From assembly GCA_964511405.1 (NCBI GenBank), contig CAZEFK010000008.1:1-59521 (forward strand): DNA of 59,521 bases, in the 5' to 3' direction. This document shows positions 43,825 to 53,275 of this stretch, piece after piece. The translations under genes were made by a program, and so were the position numbers. Each line of letters begins with the position of its first letter. Position 1 is the first letter of the stretch. The notes below the pieces were generated by a model. The model saw only the letters and a list, made by a program, of their open reading frames with translations, had not been told where the DNA came from and did no database searches. The stretch comes from CAZEFK01 sp964511405 (GTDB lineage: Bacteria > Pseudomonadota > Alphaproteobacteria > Elsterales > Elsteraceae).

Positions 43825-44571
43825 TCAACGGCCGCCGCCGACCTCCAGGATTGTGCCGGTGACATAGGTGGCGGCCCCCGACAGCAGCCACAGCACGGCT
43901 TCGGCCACCTCCGCGGGCGTGCCGGCCCGCTGCATCGGGATTCCCGATGCCAGGCGGGCCGCGCGGTCGGGAGCGCCGGCCGCGGCGTGCATCTCGGTCT
44001 CGATCAGGCCCGGGGCCACGGCATTGACCCGGATGCCCTCGGCCGCGACCTCGCGCGCCAGGCCGCGGGTGAAGGTGTCGACCGCGCCCTTGGAGGCCGC
44101 GTAATGCACCCAGTCGCCGGCGCCGCCCAAGCGCGCCGCCAGCGACGACAGGTTGACGATGGCGCCGCCGGACCCGCCGCGGCGGGTCGACATCCGGCGC
44201 ACGGCCTCGCGGGCGCACAGGATGGTGCCGCCGACATTGACCGCCAGCACCCGCCACAGGGCGTCGGCCGCCAGGTCCTCCAGCCGGGTCAGACGGCCGC
44301 CGACGCCGGCATTGTTGACCAGCGCCCGGATCGGTCCCAGCGCCCGCTCGGCCTCGTCGAACAGGCGGCGGACGTCGGCCTCTTCGGCAACATCGGCCGC
44401 GATCGCCACGGCGCGGCCGCCGTCCGCGCGGATGCCCTCGACCACTTCAGCCGCGGCGTCGGGACTTGCCGCATGATTGACCGCCACGGCATAGCCGGCG
44501 TGAGCGGCCGCGCGCGCGATCGCGGCGCCGATGCCGCGGCTGCCGCCGGTCACGATCAGGGCGCCGGTCAT
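43825..44571 (-). CDS. Short-chain dehydrogenase/reductase
   Basis: A 248-residue classical SDR of the FabG-like type. Cofactor motif TGGSRGIGAAIARA (NAD(P)), NNAG, the catalytic Ser in VNLSSLAARLG and the Tyr-x-x-x-Lys pair in HYAASKGA. The C-terminus has AEAVLWLLSGAATYVTGTILEVGGG. The ATG at 44571 (MTGALIV) is preferred over an upstream in-frame start. It is 10 bases downstream of the transporter ATPase and 49 bases before the dehydratase. It probably oxidises or reduces an intermediate of the same pathway. Confidence 0.92.
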   Translation of the reverse strand: MTGALIVTGGSRGIGAAIARAAAHAGYAVAVNHAASPDAAAEVVEGIRADGGRAVAIAADVAEEADVRRLFDEAERALGPIRALVNNAGVGGRLTRLEDLAADALWRVLAVNVGGTILCAREAVRRMSTRRGGSGGAIVNLSSLAARLGGAGDWVHYAASKGAVDTFTRGLAREVAAEGIRVNAVAPGLIETEMHAAAGAPDRAARLASGIPMQRAGTPAEVAEAVLWLLSGAATYVTGTILEVGGGR

Positions 44572-44581
44572 GCCATGCCGG

Positions 44582-46588
44582 TCATGCCACAGGGGCCAGG
44601 GCCGCCAGCACGTCGAGCGGGATATGGCAGGCGATGCGGTGGCCGTCGGCGGTCTCATGCTCCGGTGGCGGCTCGGAGTCGCACACCGGCCCGACCTTCC
44701 GCGGACAGCGGGTGGCGAAGCGGCAGCCGGCCGGCACGTCGACCGGGCTCGGGATCTCGCCCTCCAGGCGCAGATGGGGACGGTTGGCGCCGGGGTCCGG
44801 GACCGGCACGGCGCTCAGCAGCGTCTCGGTATAGGGATGGTAGGGCGGCTGGAACACCGCGTCGACCGGCCCCTGCTCCATGACCCGGCCGAGATACATG
44901 ACGACGACCCGGTCGGCGAGGTGGCGCACCAGCGCCAGGTCGTGGCTGATGAACACGATGGTCGTGCCCTGTCCCGCCTGGATCTCCAGCATCAGGTTCA
45001 CGATCGCCGCCTGCACCGAGACGTCGAGCGCCGAGACCGGCTCGTCGGCGACCACGATGCGCGGATCGGCGGCAAAGGCGCGCGCGATCGCGACCCGCTG
45101 CTTCTGGCCGCCCGACAGCTGCCGCGGCCGGCGGTGGCGCAGCCGCGGGTCGAGGCGCACCAGCTGGAACAGCGCCTCGGTCCGGGCCTCGGCCTCGGCG
45201 CGGCTCGACGCCTTGCCGAAGCGGCGCAGCACCCGTCCGACCGGCCAGCCGACCCGATGCGAGGGGTTGAGCGTGACGTCCGGGTTCTGGAACACCATCT
45301 GCACGGCCGCCAGCTCGTCCATGCTGCGCTGGCGGGCGGTGCGGGTGCCGAGGTCGTGGCCCAGCACCGTCAGCTTGCCGTCGGTCGCGGGCTGCAGGCC
45401 GGCCAGGATGCGGGCGAAAGTCGACTTGCCCGAGCCTGATTCGCCGACCACGGCCAGGATCGAGCCCTCCACCGCCGCGAACGTCAGGTCGTCATTGGCC
45501 AGCACCGGCGCCCGGCGGCCGACGCCATAGGCCTTGCGGAGGTGCTCGGCCTGGATCGCCGGCCCGTCGCCCAGGGCCGTGATCGGTGGCGGCGCGCCGC
45601 CGGCCTCGGGCCCCGCCACTTCCGGCCAGCGCTGGCAGCGCACGGCATGGCCGTCGTCGACCTCCAGCGGCACCGGCCGGCCGCACAAGGCCGCCTGGAA
45701 GCCGACGCAGCGCGGGCCGAAGCCGCAGCCGGCGGGCCGCTCGGCCAAGGCCGCGGGCTGGCCCGGAATCGACGGGAAGGCGGTCGTGTGCTTGCTGCCG
45801 CCCAGCCGCGGCACGCAGGCCAGCAGGCGGCGGGTGTAGGGATGCCGCGGTGCGGCGAACAGCGCGGCGACGGGGGCGTCCTCGACCAGGTCGCCCAGAT
45901 ACATGACGCCGACCCGGTCGCACACCTTGGCGACCACGCCCAGGTTATGGGTGATGTAGACCAGCGTCGTGCCCAACCGGTGGCGCAGCTCGTTCACCAG
46001 GTCGAGGACGGCCGCCTCGACCGTGACGTCCAGGCCGGTGGTCGGCTCGTCCAGCAGCAGCAGCTTCGGCTTCGCCAGCAGGGCCATGGCGATCACGATC
46101 CGCTGCTTCTGGCCGCCCGACAGTTGGTGCGGGTAGCAGTCGAGCAGACGGCCGGCGTCGGGCAAATTGACATCGCCCAGGATCGCCGCGGCGCGCTCGC
46201 GGGCCTCGGCCTTGCTCACGCCCTCGTGCAGGATGGGCACTTCCATCAGCTGCCGGCCGATGGTCAGCGTGGGGTTCAGCGACGACGACGGGTCCTGGTA
46301 GACCATGGAGATGCCGCGGCCGCGCACGCGCCGCAGCGTGTCGGGCGTGGCGCGGGCGAGGTCCTGGCCGTCGAACATCAGGCGGCCGCGGGCGATGCGC
46401 CCGGCCGTGCCCAGATGGCCCATGATCGCCATCAGCAGGGTCGACTTGCCGCAGCCGGACTCGCCGACCAGGCCGTAGCTCTCGCCCGGCATGATCTTGA
46501 GGTCGAGGCCGGGGATCGCCGTCACGGTGCCGGCGGCGCCGCGATACTCGACCCGCAGGTCCTCCAGGGACAGGAGCGGTGCGGCCAT
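44582..46588 (-). CDS. Fused Opp/Dpp-type ABC transporter ATPase (two ATPase domains in one chain)
   Basis: A 668-residue protein with two nucleotide-binding domains, the equivalents of OppD and OppF. First domain: Walker A GESGCGKST at ~46-54, signature LSGGQKQRIVIAMAL, Walker B LLLDEPTTGLDVT. Second domain: Walker A GESGSGKST (~380), signature LSGGQKQRVAIARAF and Walker B VVADEPVSALDVS. Both domains end with the CxxxxxxC oligopeptide-type motif region (CGFGPRC... and CRFATRCP), a possible Fe-S or Zn site common in OppD/OppF. The ATG overlaps the permease stop as TGATG. It energises the adjacent permeases. Confidence 0.94.
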   Translation of the reverse strand: MAAPLLSLEDLRVEYRGAAGTVTAIPGLDLKIMPGESYGLVGESGCGKSTLLMAIMGHLGTAGRIARGRLMFDGQDLARATPDTLRRVRGRGISMVYQDPSSSLNPTLTIGRQLMEVPILHEGVSKAEARERAAAILGDVNLPDAGRLLDCYPHQLSGGQKQRIVIAMALLAKPKLLLLDEPTTGLDVTVEAAVLDLVNELRHRLGTTLVYITHNLGVVAKVCDRVGVMYLGDLVEDAPVAALFAAPRHPYTRRLLACVPRLGGSKHTTAFPSIPGQPAALAERPAGCGFGPRCVGFQAALCGRPVPLEVDDGHAVRCQRWPEVAGPEAGGAPPPITALGDGPAIQAEHLRKAYGVGRRAPVLANDDLTFAAVEGSILAVVGESGSGKSTFARILAGLQPATDGKLTVLGHDLGTRTARQRSMDELAAVQMVFQNPDVTLNPSHRVGWPVGRVLRRFGKASSRAEAEARTEALFQLVRLDPRLRHRRPRQLSGGQKQRVAIARAFAADPRIVVADEPVSALDVSVQAAIVNLMLEIQAGQGTTIVFISHDLALVRHLADRVVVMYLGRVMEQGPVDAVFQPPYHPYTETLLSAVPVPDPGANRPHLRLEGEIPSPVDVPAGCRFATRCPRKVGPVCDSEPPPEHETADGHRIACHIPLDVLAALAPVA

Positions 46589-47463
46589 CAGTCGGACAGC
46601 GTCAGCTGGCGCAGGCCGTCGGCCAGCAGGTTGAAGCCCAGCACCAGGGTCACGATGGCCGCGGCCGGCACCAGCGACATGTGCGGCCGGATCGAGATCA
46701 TCGCCGTGCCTTCCTTGACCATGGTGCCCCAGTCGGGATCGGGTGGCGGCAGACCGAGACCCAGGAAGCCCAGGATGCCGATGGTGATGATGGTGTAGCC
46801 GATGCGCAGGCAGAAATCGGTGATCAGCGGCCCGCGGCAGTTGGGCAGGAGCTCCACGAACAGGATGTAGAGCGTGGGCTCGCGCCGGAGCTCGGCCGCC
46901 GCGACATAATCCAGGTGCCGCTGCTCCAGGGTCAGGCCGCGCACGATGCGGGCGATGCCCGGGCCCGAGGCCAGCGCCACCGCGACCATGATGTTGAGGA
47001 TCGACGGCCCGATCGCCGCGATCAGGATCACATAGAGGATGATGATCGGGAACGACAGGATCACGTCGCTGGCCCGGCTGATCAGCTGGTCGACCCAGCC
47101 GCCGTAATAGCCGGCCAGGAGCCCCAGCGGGCAGCCGACCAGGTAGGCGCACAGGGTCGCCAGCGGCGCCACCAGGAGCACCCGCCGGGCGCCGAACAGG
47201 ATGCGGGCCAGCATGTCGCGGCCCTTGAGGTCGATGCCCAGCCAATGCTCGGGCGACGGCCCGGGATGGGCCATGGCCAGCGGGAACGCCTTGTTGGGCG
47301 ACGGCAGCGGCAGCAGCGGCGCGACCACGGCCAGGATCACCCAGGCGAAGATCAGCCCCAGCCCAATCATGGCCAGCGTCGAGGTCGGCAGCCGCCGGAT
47401 CAGGCTCGGCGGCTTGCGCAGGACCGCGGCCGGCGGTGCGGCGGGAGCGGCTTCGGCGACCAT
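46588..47463 (-). CDS. Opp/Dpp-type ABC transporter permease (DppC-like)
   Basis: A 291-residue permease. N-terminal OppC_N segment (LAMIGLGLIFAWVILAVVAPLLP) followed by HWLGIDLKGRDMLARILFGAR, the usual DppC motif, then about five helices and the ATPase-contact loop. Two variants are seen in the EAA-like region (YVAAAELRREPTLYILFVELLPN). It has one-base TGATG overlaps at both ends. Confidence 0.93.
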   Translation of the reverse strand: MVAEAAPAAPPAAVLRKPPSLIRRLPTSTLAMIGLGLIFAWVILAVVAPLLPLPSPNKAFPLAMAHPGPSPEHWLGIDLKGRDMLARILFGARRVLLVAPLATLCAYLVGCPLGLLAGYYGGWVDQLISRASDVILSFPIIILYVILIAAIGPSILNIMVAVALASGPGIARIVRGLTLEQRHLDYVAAAELRREPTLYILFVELLPNCRGPLITDFCLRIGYTIITIGILGFLGLGLPPPDPDWGTMVKEGTAMISIRPHMSLVPAAAIVTLVLGFNLLADGLRQLTLSD

Positions 47464-48461
47464 CAGCGCACCCGGATCTGGGGGTTGAGCAGCCGGTAGC
47501 CGAGGTCGCTGGCCAGCTGCGTCGTCATGGCGATCACCAGGGCGATCAAGGTCGCCGCCTCGATCAGCGCGATGTCGCCGAACAGCGATGCGTCCAGTAT
47601 CAGGCGGCCGAAGCCGGGATAGGCGAAAACCAGCTCGGTCACCACCACCCCCGAGATCAGGAAGTTGATCTGCAGCAGGATCACCGTGAAGGGCGCGATC
47701 ATCGCGTTGCGCACGGCATGGCGCAGCACCACGGCGCGGAACCTCAACCCCTTGAGCAGGGCGGTGCGGATATAGGGCTGGCTCATCACCTCGGCCATGG
47801 AGCCGCGGACCATGCGCACGACATATCCCGAGTCGTAGAGCACCAGCACCAGCACCGGCATCACCAGCTGCGACCATAGCGGCCAGCCGGCGCTCGAGGT
47901 CAGCGGGCTGGTGCCGGGCAGCAGCTGCAGCGCGCCGGCCAGCACGGCCACCAGGAACACGCCCGAGGCGAACTCAGGCACCGACGTGGCGACGATGCCG
48001 AACACCGAGATCGTGCGGTCGAGCGCGCTGCCCTCGCGCATGCCGGCCAGGATGCCGAGGCCGAGCGACAGCGGCACGATCAGCGCGAAGGCGAGGCCGG
48101 CCAGAACCGCAGTGTTGCCCAGCCGGTCCCAGATCACGTCGTTGACCGGCGCCTTGTACAGCGTCGAGTAGCCGAAATTGCCGAAATAGCGATCGCCGCG
48201 CGGATCCTTGAAGTTCAGTCCCAGCGCCGGGTCCTGCAGGGGGTCGGCGCGCAGGCCGAGCAGCACCCCCAGCCAGCGCACATAGCGAACCGGCAGCGGG
48301 TCGTTGAGCTGCAGTCGCTTGTACAGGATGTCGACGCTGGCCTGGGCCGCGTACGGCCCCAGCGTCTTGCGCGCCACGTTGCCCGGCGAGAACTCCATGG
48401 TCGCGAAGACCAGGAACGACGCCGCGAGCAGCGTAAGTAAAAGGGTTGCGGCTTTTTTCAC
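47463..48461 (-). CDS. Opp/Dpp-type ABC transporter permease (DppB-like)
   Basis: A 332-residue permease. The N-terminal helix LLLTLLAASFLVFATMEFSPGN and the later AYPGFGRLILDASLFGDIALIEA are DppB-type features. The loop between TM1 and TM2 is longer than in E. coli DppB, as in many alphaproteobacterial members. It is separated from the binding-protein gene by a hairpin-containing 66-base gap, which may tune the ratio of binding protein to membrane parts. Confidence 0.92.
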   Translation of the reverse strand: MKKAATLLLTLLAASFLVFATMEFSPGNVARKTLGPYAAQASVDILYKRLQLNDPLPVRYVRWLGVLLGLRADPLQDPALGLNFKDPRGDRYFGNFGYSTLYKAPVNDVIWDRLGNTAVLAGLAFALIVPLSLGLGILAGMREGSALDRTISVFGIVATSVPEFASGVFLVAVLAGALQLLPGTSPLTSSAGWPLWSQLVMPVLVLVLYDSGYVVRMVRGSMAEVMSQPYIRTALLKGLRFRAVVLRHAVRNAMIAPFTVILLQINFLISGVVVTELVFAYPGFGRLILDASLFGDIALIEAATLIALVIAMTTQLASDLGYRLLNPQIRVR

Positions 48462-48477
48462 GTCGTACCCTTGTAAG

Positions 48478-48508
48478 GCTCCTCCTCTCCGCGAAGAAGA
48501 GGAGGAGC
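48478..48508 (-). other. Intercistronic hairpin after the binding-protein gene
   Basis: A perfect 11-bp stem (GCTCCTCCTCT and AGAGGAGGAGC) with a 9-base loop lies 20 bases after the binding-protein stop and 17 bases before the permease start, read on the minus strand. There is no T-run. Such hairpins protect the upstream binding-protein message from 3' exonucleases. The polypurine arm could also pair with the permease ribosome-binding region. Confidence 0.6.
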
Positions 48509-48527
48509 GTCGTCATGCAGTCCTAGC

Positions 48528-50198
48528 TCATGCTTCCAGGCCGAGCTTCCAACCGAACATGTAGTTGGTCGGGTGCATCGAGAACCCCTTCACCTTCTTG
48601 TCCATCATGGTGAAGGTGTTACGGAAGATCGGCTGCGCGATCGGCCCGTCCTCCTGCATGATCTTCTCGAGCTTGGCGACCAGCTCCTTGCGCTTGGGCA
48701 GGTCGACGATGCCTTCGGCCTGGGTCAGGATCTCGTCGAACTGCTTGTTGGAGTAGCCCGACTCGTTCCATGGCACGCCGGTGCGGTAGGCTAGGCCCAG
48801 GCACATGATCGACAGCGGGCGGTGGTACCAGATGGTGGCGCCCAGCGGCACCTTGGTCCAGACATCCCAATATTGCGCGCCGGGCAGCAACTTGATCTCG
48901 GCCCGGATATTGGCTTCCCGCCACTGCTCCACGGTGGCTTCCACCATGGTCTGGATCCACGGATTGTCGGTCGGGACCGAGAATTCGACGTCGATGCCGT
49001 TGGGATAGCCGGCCTCGGCCAGCAGCTGCTTGGCCTTGGCGACATCGCGCGGCATCGCCGGCAGCTTGGCGTAGTCGGGGTGAGCCTCGCTGCAATGGTG
49101 GTGCTCACCCACGGAGCCCAGGCCCTGAAGGGCGACCTGCAACGTGGCCGTGGGATCGCAGGCCAGCTTGCAGGCGAGGCGCACGCGCGCGTCATCGAAC
49201 GGCTTGGTGTCGACCCGCATGCGCATGACCGCAGTCTCGGCGGTCTTGGCGCTATACAGCTGCAGGTGCGGCACCGCCGACAGCGCCTGGTACTGGACGG
49301 GGTCGGCGAACAGCAGGCCGTGCAGCTGGTTCGAGGCCAGAGCCGCGATGGCGGCGTTGGGATCGTCGCCGACATCGATCATGTCGATGCCGTCGAGCGC
49401 CGCGTCCCCGCCCCAGTAGCCCTTGAACGCCTTGAACTTCGCCCACTTGCCCAGCTCGAACTCGGTCAACGTGAAGGCCCCAGTGCCCTGGGCGCCGATG
49501 CCGAACACGCCGTTGTCGGCCGGGTGCAGGATCGCCATCGGGTAATGGAACAGGTGCTCGGGCACCGCCACCTGCGGCACCTTGCAATTGATCCGGAAGG
49601 TGTGGGCGTCGACCACCTCGATGGCGTTGGGCGCCCAGATCTCGGTGGTCGGCTTGCCGTCGGTGCCCGTCTTCTCGTTCAGCAGGTAGCCCTTCATCAG
49701 GCCGATCATCGACGAGCCGACCGCGGGGTCGAGCACCCGCTTCAGGTTCCAGACGACATGCTCGGCGGTCAGGGGCTCGCCCTTGTGCCACTTGACGTCC
49801 TGGCGCAGCTTGAAGGTCCAGGTCTTCAGGTCCTCGGTGACCTCCCAGCTCTGGGCCAGGTAGGGCTTGGTCACGCCGTCGACGTCGGTCCAGGTCAGGT
49901 ACTCGACCACCTGGCGCGACATATTGGAGTCATAGCCGCCCCAGGAATAGGCATGGGGCGTCTTGATGTCCTTGATGCGGTTGCCGATCAGCAAGGTGCC
50001 GCCCTTGGGCAGCGCCGGGCCGGCCGCCTGGGCCGACGGGATGGCCCCCTGGCCGGACAGCTTGCCCGCCAGGGCGTAGGCGGCGGGCGCCGCCATGCCC
50101 AGGAGGGCAGCGAAGCGGACGAACTCGCGCCGGCTGATCCGGCCTTGCGAGAGGTCCGCGCTCAGCGTCCGGATATGGCGATTGTCTTCGTTGACCAT
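48528..50198 (-). CDS. Periplasmic peptide/opine-type binding protein (SBP_bac_5), Tat-type signal
   Basis: A 556-residue exported protein. The N-terminal region holds a twin-arginine pattern (SRREFVRFAALLG) followed by a hydrophobic core and a cut near AQAAG, so it probably exits by the Tat pathway already folded. The mature protein has the SBP_bac_5 features of DppA/OppA relatives (LAQSWEVTEDLKTWTFKLRQDVKWHKGEPLTAEH). Ligands of this family range from peptides to opines and quaternary amines. It is the first transporter gene in the operon and lies 102 bases after the ornithine-cyclodeaminase-like gene. Confidence 0.92.
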   Translation of the reverse strand: MVNEDNRHIRTLSADLSQGRISRREFVRFAALLGMAAPAAYALAGKLSGQGAIPSAQAAGPALPKGGTLLIGNRIKDIKTPHAYSWGGYDSNMSRQVVEYLTWTDVDGVTKPYLAQSWEVTEDLKTWTFKLRQDVKWHKGEPLTAEHVVWNLKRVLDPAVGSSMIGLMKGYLLNEKTGTDGKPTTEIWAPNAIEVVDAHTFRINCKVPQVAVPEHLFHYPMAILHPADNGVFGIGAQGTGAFTLTEFELGKWAKFKAFKGYWGGDAALDGIDMIDVGDDPNAAIAALASNQLHGLLFADPVQYQALSAVPHLQLYSAKTAETAVMRMRVDTKPFDDARVRLACKLACDPTATLQVALQGLGSVGEHHHCSEAHPDYAKLPAMPRDVAKAKQLLAEAGYPNGIDVEFSVPTDNPWIQTMVEATVEQWREANIRAEIKLLPGAQYWDVWTKVPLGATIWYHRPLSIMCLGLAYRTGVPWNESGYSNKQFDEILTQAEGIVDLPKRKELVAKLEKIMQEDGPIAQPIFRNTFTMMDKKVKGFSMHPTNYMFGWKLGLEA

Positions 50199-50300
50199 GG
50201 TTTCCGCCTCCTGTCGACCGCCCGGTTCCGGGCGACGCTCCCTGTTGAAATTATTCGCGCGACCGTCGCGGCGGCGCCAGCCTCCTTGTGCACCGCCTCG

Positions 50301-51248
50301 TCAAAATTCAAGCCCCGCGACGGTTCTGTGCTGCAGCAGGGCGCGTGCCGCCATCAGGTCGAGATGACCGCCGCCGCCGTTCTTGAACAGAGTGATCTCG
50401 GCCGCCGTGCGGCGCCCCGGCGCGCGCCCGGCACACAGATCGAACAGGTCGGCGACCACGGCGTCGGGCGTGATGATGTCGCGCCGGATCGGGTCGACGA
50501 AGTCGCCGCAGACCTCCACGGTGAAGCGCCTGGTGTCGCAGAACAGGGTCGCCCGGCGCACCGTGTCGTCGTCGCTTTCGCGCATGTCGGCCGTGAAGCC
50601 GCCGACCAGGTCGACATGAGCGCCGGATTTCAGCCAGGCGCCGCGCAGCACCGGCGCCGCGGCGGCGGTCACGCAACTGACGATGTCGGCGTCCTGCACC
50701 GCGTGCGCCGCGTCCCGTGCCGCCCCGGCGTCGTGGCCCAGCTCGCGCAAGGCCGACGCCACCGCCTCGGCCTTTTCAGGCGTGCGGTTCCAGATGCGGA
50801 TGCGGCGCAGCGACGGCCGCACCGCCAGCAGGTAGCGCGCCTGGGTCAGGGCCTGGGACCCGGCGCCCAGGATCGCCAGCGTCCGGGCCTCGCCGCGCGC
50901 CAGGAACGCAGCACCCAGTGCCGAATCGGCGGCGGTCTTGATCCGGGTGAAGGCCTCGCCGGTGATCAGGGCCAGCGGCCGGCCGTCGGCACCGTCCCAC
51001 AGCAGCACCGCCGAGCGGATGCTGGGCTCGGCGCCGGGGAACACGGTGACCAGCTTCGACGCCAGCGCCGTGCCGCGCTGCCAGGCGGCCCAGACCAGCA
51101 GATGGTCGGCACCCTGGGTCAGCAGCAGGCGCTCGACCTGGTCGACGCCCTCGACATGGCCGGCGCGCAACCGCTCGACCAGCCAGGCCGGATCCAGGGT
51201 CTCGGCCAGCCGGTCGGCGTCGATGTGCAGGAGCGCGCCCAGTGTCAC
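50301..51248 (-). CDS. Ornithine cyclodeaminase / mu-crystallin family protein
   Basis: A 315-residue NAD(P)-dependent enzyme. The dinucleotide-binding motif GAGSQALTQARYL lies at ~127-139; IRIWNRTPEKAEAVA and CVTAAAAPVLRGAWLKSGAHVDLVGGF are family landmarks, as is the N-terminal Lys-containing LASKLVTVFP segment. Members deaminate ornithine, or reduce cyclic imines and 2-imino acids (alanine dehydrogenase, ketimine reductase). It overlaps the flavin oxidoreductase gene by ATGA. A role on an imine made by the preceding N-dealkylating flavoenzyme would be chemically sensible but is inference. Confidence 0.9.
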   Translation of the reverse strand: MTLGALLHIDADRLAETLDPAWLVERLRAGHVEGVDQVERLLLTQGADHLLVWAAWQRGTALASKLVTVFPGAEPSIRSAVLLWDGADGRPLALITGEAFTRIKTAADSALGAAFLARGEARTLAILGAGSQALTQARYLLAVRPSLRRIRIWNRTPEKAEAVASALRELGHDAGAARDAAHAVQDADIVSCVTAAAAPVLRGAWLKSGAHVDLVGGFTADMRESDDDTVRRATLFCDTRRFTVEVCGDFVDPIRRDIITPDAVVADLFDLCAGRAPGRRTAAEITLFKNGGGGHLDLMAARALLQHRTVAGLEF

Positions 51249-53275
51249 AGGTCCTTGAGCAGCCGCAGCGCGTCGAACACCGCGGCGTGGATGTTGCGGC
51301 TGGCGACGGCGTCGCCGATGCGGAACAGCCGGTAGCGCCCCTGCGCGTTGCGCACCACGGTCTGGGGCCGGCCGGCCAGCAGGGCGTCGTAGTCGACCTC
51401 GCCCAGGTTCACGGAGTCGGCCTTGAGCGCGAAATAGAGGTCGTCCAGCGGCAGCGTCCCGTGCTCGACCACCACCTGGTCGAAGCGCTTCTCGACCGTG
51501 CGGCGGCCATAGTCGTCGTCGAAGCGGGCGACCAGCTCGTTGCCGCTGCGCTCGACCCGGCGCAGGCGCAGGTTGAGGGTGACCGCGACGCCATGCTGCG
51601 AGAAGACCCGGAAATAAGCGGGATAGCTGGTACCGCCGACGTCGGGCGCCAGCGTCCGCTCCGGGGTGACGATCTCGACCTGGGCGCCGGCCTCGGCGGC
51701 GAACTCGGCCGCGGTCATGCCGGGATGGGCGCCGTGCTCGTCATAGACCAGCACCCGGCCCGCCGGCTCGACGGCGCGGGTCAACAGGTCCCAGCTCGTG
51801 GTGACCAGCTCCTCGCCGGCATCCAGGAAGGCGGTGTTGGGCAGGCCGCCGGTCGCGACCACGACGATGTCGGGCGTTTCGGCCAAGACGTCGGCGGCCT
51901 CGGCATAGCGGTTGAAGTGCAGCCGGACGCCCAGGCGCTCGCACTCGGCCAGGCGCCAGTCGACGATGCCCAGGATCTCGCGCCGGCGCTTCAGGCCCGC
52001 GGTGACCCGCACCTGGCCGCCGGCCTGGCCGGCGGCCTCGAACAGCACGACCTCGTGGCCGCGCTCGCCGGCGACCCGCGCCGCCTCCAGCCCGCCCGGG
52101 CCGGCGCCGACCACCACCACCTTGCGCCGGGGGCCGGCGCTGCGGGCGACGGCATGCGGCATGGTCGCCTCGCGGCCCGTCGCGGCGTTGTGGATGCACA
52201 CCGCCTGGCCGGAATAGATGCTGTCGATGCAGTAGCCCATGCCGACGCAGGGCCTGACCTCATGCTCCCGGCCTTCGGCGATCTTGCGGGCGATATGGGG
52301 ATCGGCCAGGTGGGCGCGGGTCATGCCGACCAGATCGAGCTTGCCGCTCTCGATGGCATGGCGGGCGGTGGCGACGTCCTGGATGCGGGCGGCGTGGAAG
52401 GTCGGCAGCCGGGTGGCACCCCGGACCTCGCCCGCAAAATCCAGGTGCGGGGCCGAGCGGGCGCCCATCCCCGGAATGACGTGGGCCAGCCCTTCCTCGG
52501 TATCGATATGGCCGCGGATGACGTTGACGAAGTCGAGCAGGCCGGAGCCCGAGAGCCGCCGGGCGATCGCCAGCCCGTCCTCGCGGCTGAGCCCCCGCGC
52601 ATAATCCTCGTCGCAGACCATGCGGGTGCCGACGATGAAATCGGGCCCGACCCGCTCCCGGATCGCATCAAGCACTTGGAAGCAGAAGCGCAGGCGGTTG
52701 TCGAGACTGCCGCCATAGTCGTCGGTGCGCCGGTTGGCCTCCGGCGACCAGAACTGGTCGATCAGATGGCCGTAGCATTCCAGCTCGATACCGTCGAGGC
52801 CGGCCGCCTTTACCTTCTCGGCGCCGTCGGCGTAGGCCTTGACCACGCGCGCGATGTCCCAGTCCTCCATGGCCTTGGGAAAGGCGCGGTGGGCCGGTTC
52901 CGGCACCGACGACGGCGCCAGGATCGGCAGCCAGTCGGCCTTGGCCCAGCTGGTGCGGCGGCCGAGATGGGTGATCTGGATCATCACCGCCGCGCCATGC
53001 GCATGGACGTCGTCGGCCAGCTCCTTCAGCCAGCGCACGGCCTCGTCCCGATAGAGCAGGATGTTGCCGAAGGCCTGCGGGCTGTCGGGCGCCACCACCG
53101 ACGAGCCGCCGATCATGGTCATGCCGATGCCGCCCTTGGCCTTTTCGACATGGTAGAGGCGGTAGCGCTCCTTGGGCAGGCCGTCCTCGGTGTAGGCCGG
53201 CTCGTGGGCGGTCGACAGCAGCCGGTTGCGGAGTTTCAGGTGGCGCAGCTGGAAAGGCTGCAGCAGCGGATCCAT
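51245..53275 (-). CDS. Old yellow enzyme-type NADH:flavin oxidoreductase with FAD/NAD domain (2,4-dienoyl-CoA reductase/TMADH-like; N-demethylase candidate)
   Basis: A 676-residue flavoprotein. Residues 1-~335 are the FMN barrel (LRNRLLSTAHEP, VMIQITHLGRRTS, DGIELECYGHLIDQFWSPEANRRTDDYGGS); ~385-600 form an FAD/NAD(P) domain (VVVVGAGPGGLEAARVAGERG). The 4Fe-4S motif that is normally C-x2-C-x3-C reads C343-V-G-M-G-Y-C349 with C360, so the second Cys is Met346. I recall the same substitution in the StcD/N-methylproline-demethylase-like branch. This protein may demethylate an N-methylated amino acid or betaine product. It overlaps both neighbours (TGATG and ATGA). Confidence 0.88.
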   Translation of the reverse strand: MDPLLQPFQLRHLKLRNRLLSTAHEPAYTEDGLPKERYRLYHVEKAKGGIGMTMIGGSSVVAPDSPQAFGNILLYRDEAVRWLKELADDVHAHGAAVMIQITHLGRRTSWAKADWLPILAPSSVPEPAHRAFPKAMEDWDIARVVKAYADGAEKVKAAGLDGIELECYGHLIDQFWSPEANRRTDDYGGSLDNRLRFCFQVLDAIRERVGPDFIVGTRMVCDEDYARGLSREDGLAIARRLSGSGLLDFVNVIRGHIDTEEGLAHVIPGMGARSAPHLDFAGEVRGATRLPTFHAARIQDVATARHAIESGKLDLVGMTRAHLADPHIARKIAEGREHEVRPCVGMGYCIDSIYSGQAVCIHNAATGREATMPHAVARSAGPRRKVVVVGAGPGGLEAARVAGERGHEVVLFEAAGQAGGQVRVTAGLKRRREILGIVDWRLAECERLGVRLHFNRYAEAADVLAETPDIVVVATGGLPNTAFLDAGEELVTTSWDLLTRAVEPAGRVLVYDEHGAHPGMTAAEFAAEAGAQVEIVTPERTLAPDVGGTSYPAYFRVFSQHGVAVTLNLRLRRVERSGNELVARFDDDYGRRTVEKRFDQVVVEHGTLPLDDLYFALKADSVNLGEVDYDALLAGRPQTVVRNAQGRYRLFRIGDAVASRNIHAAVFDALRLLKDL

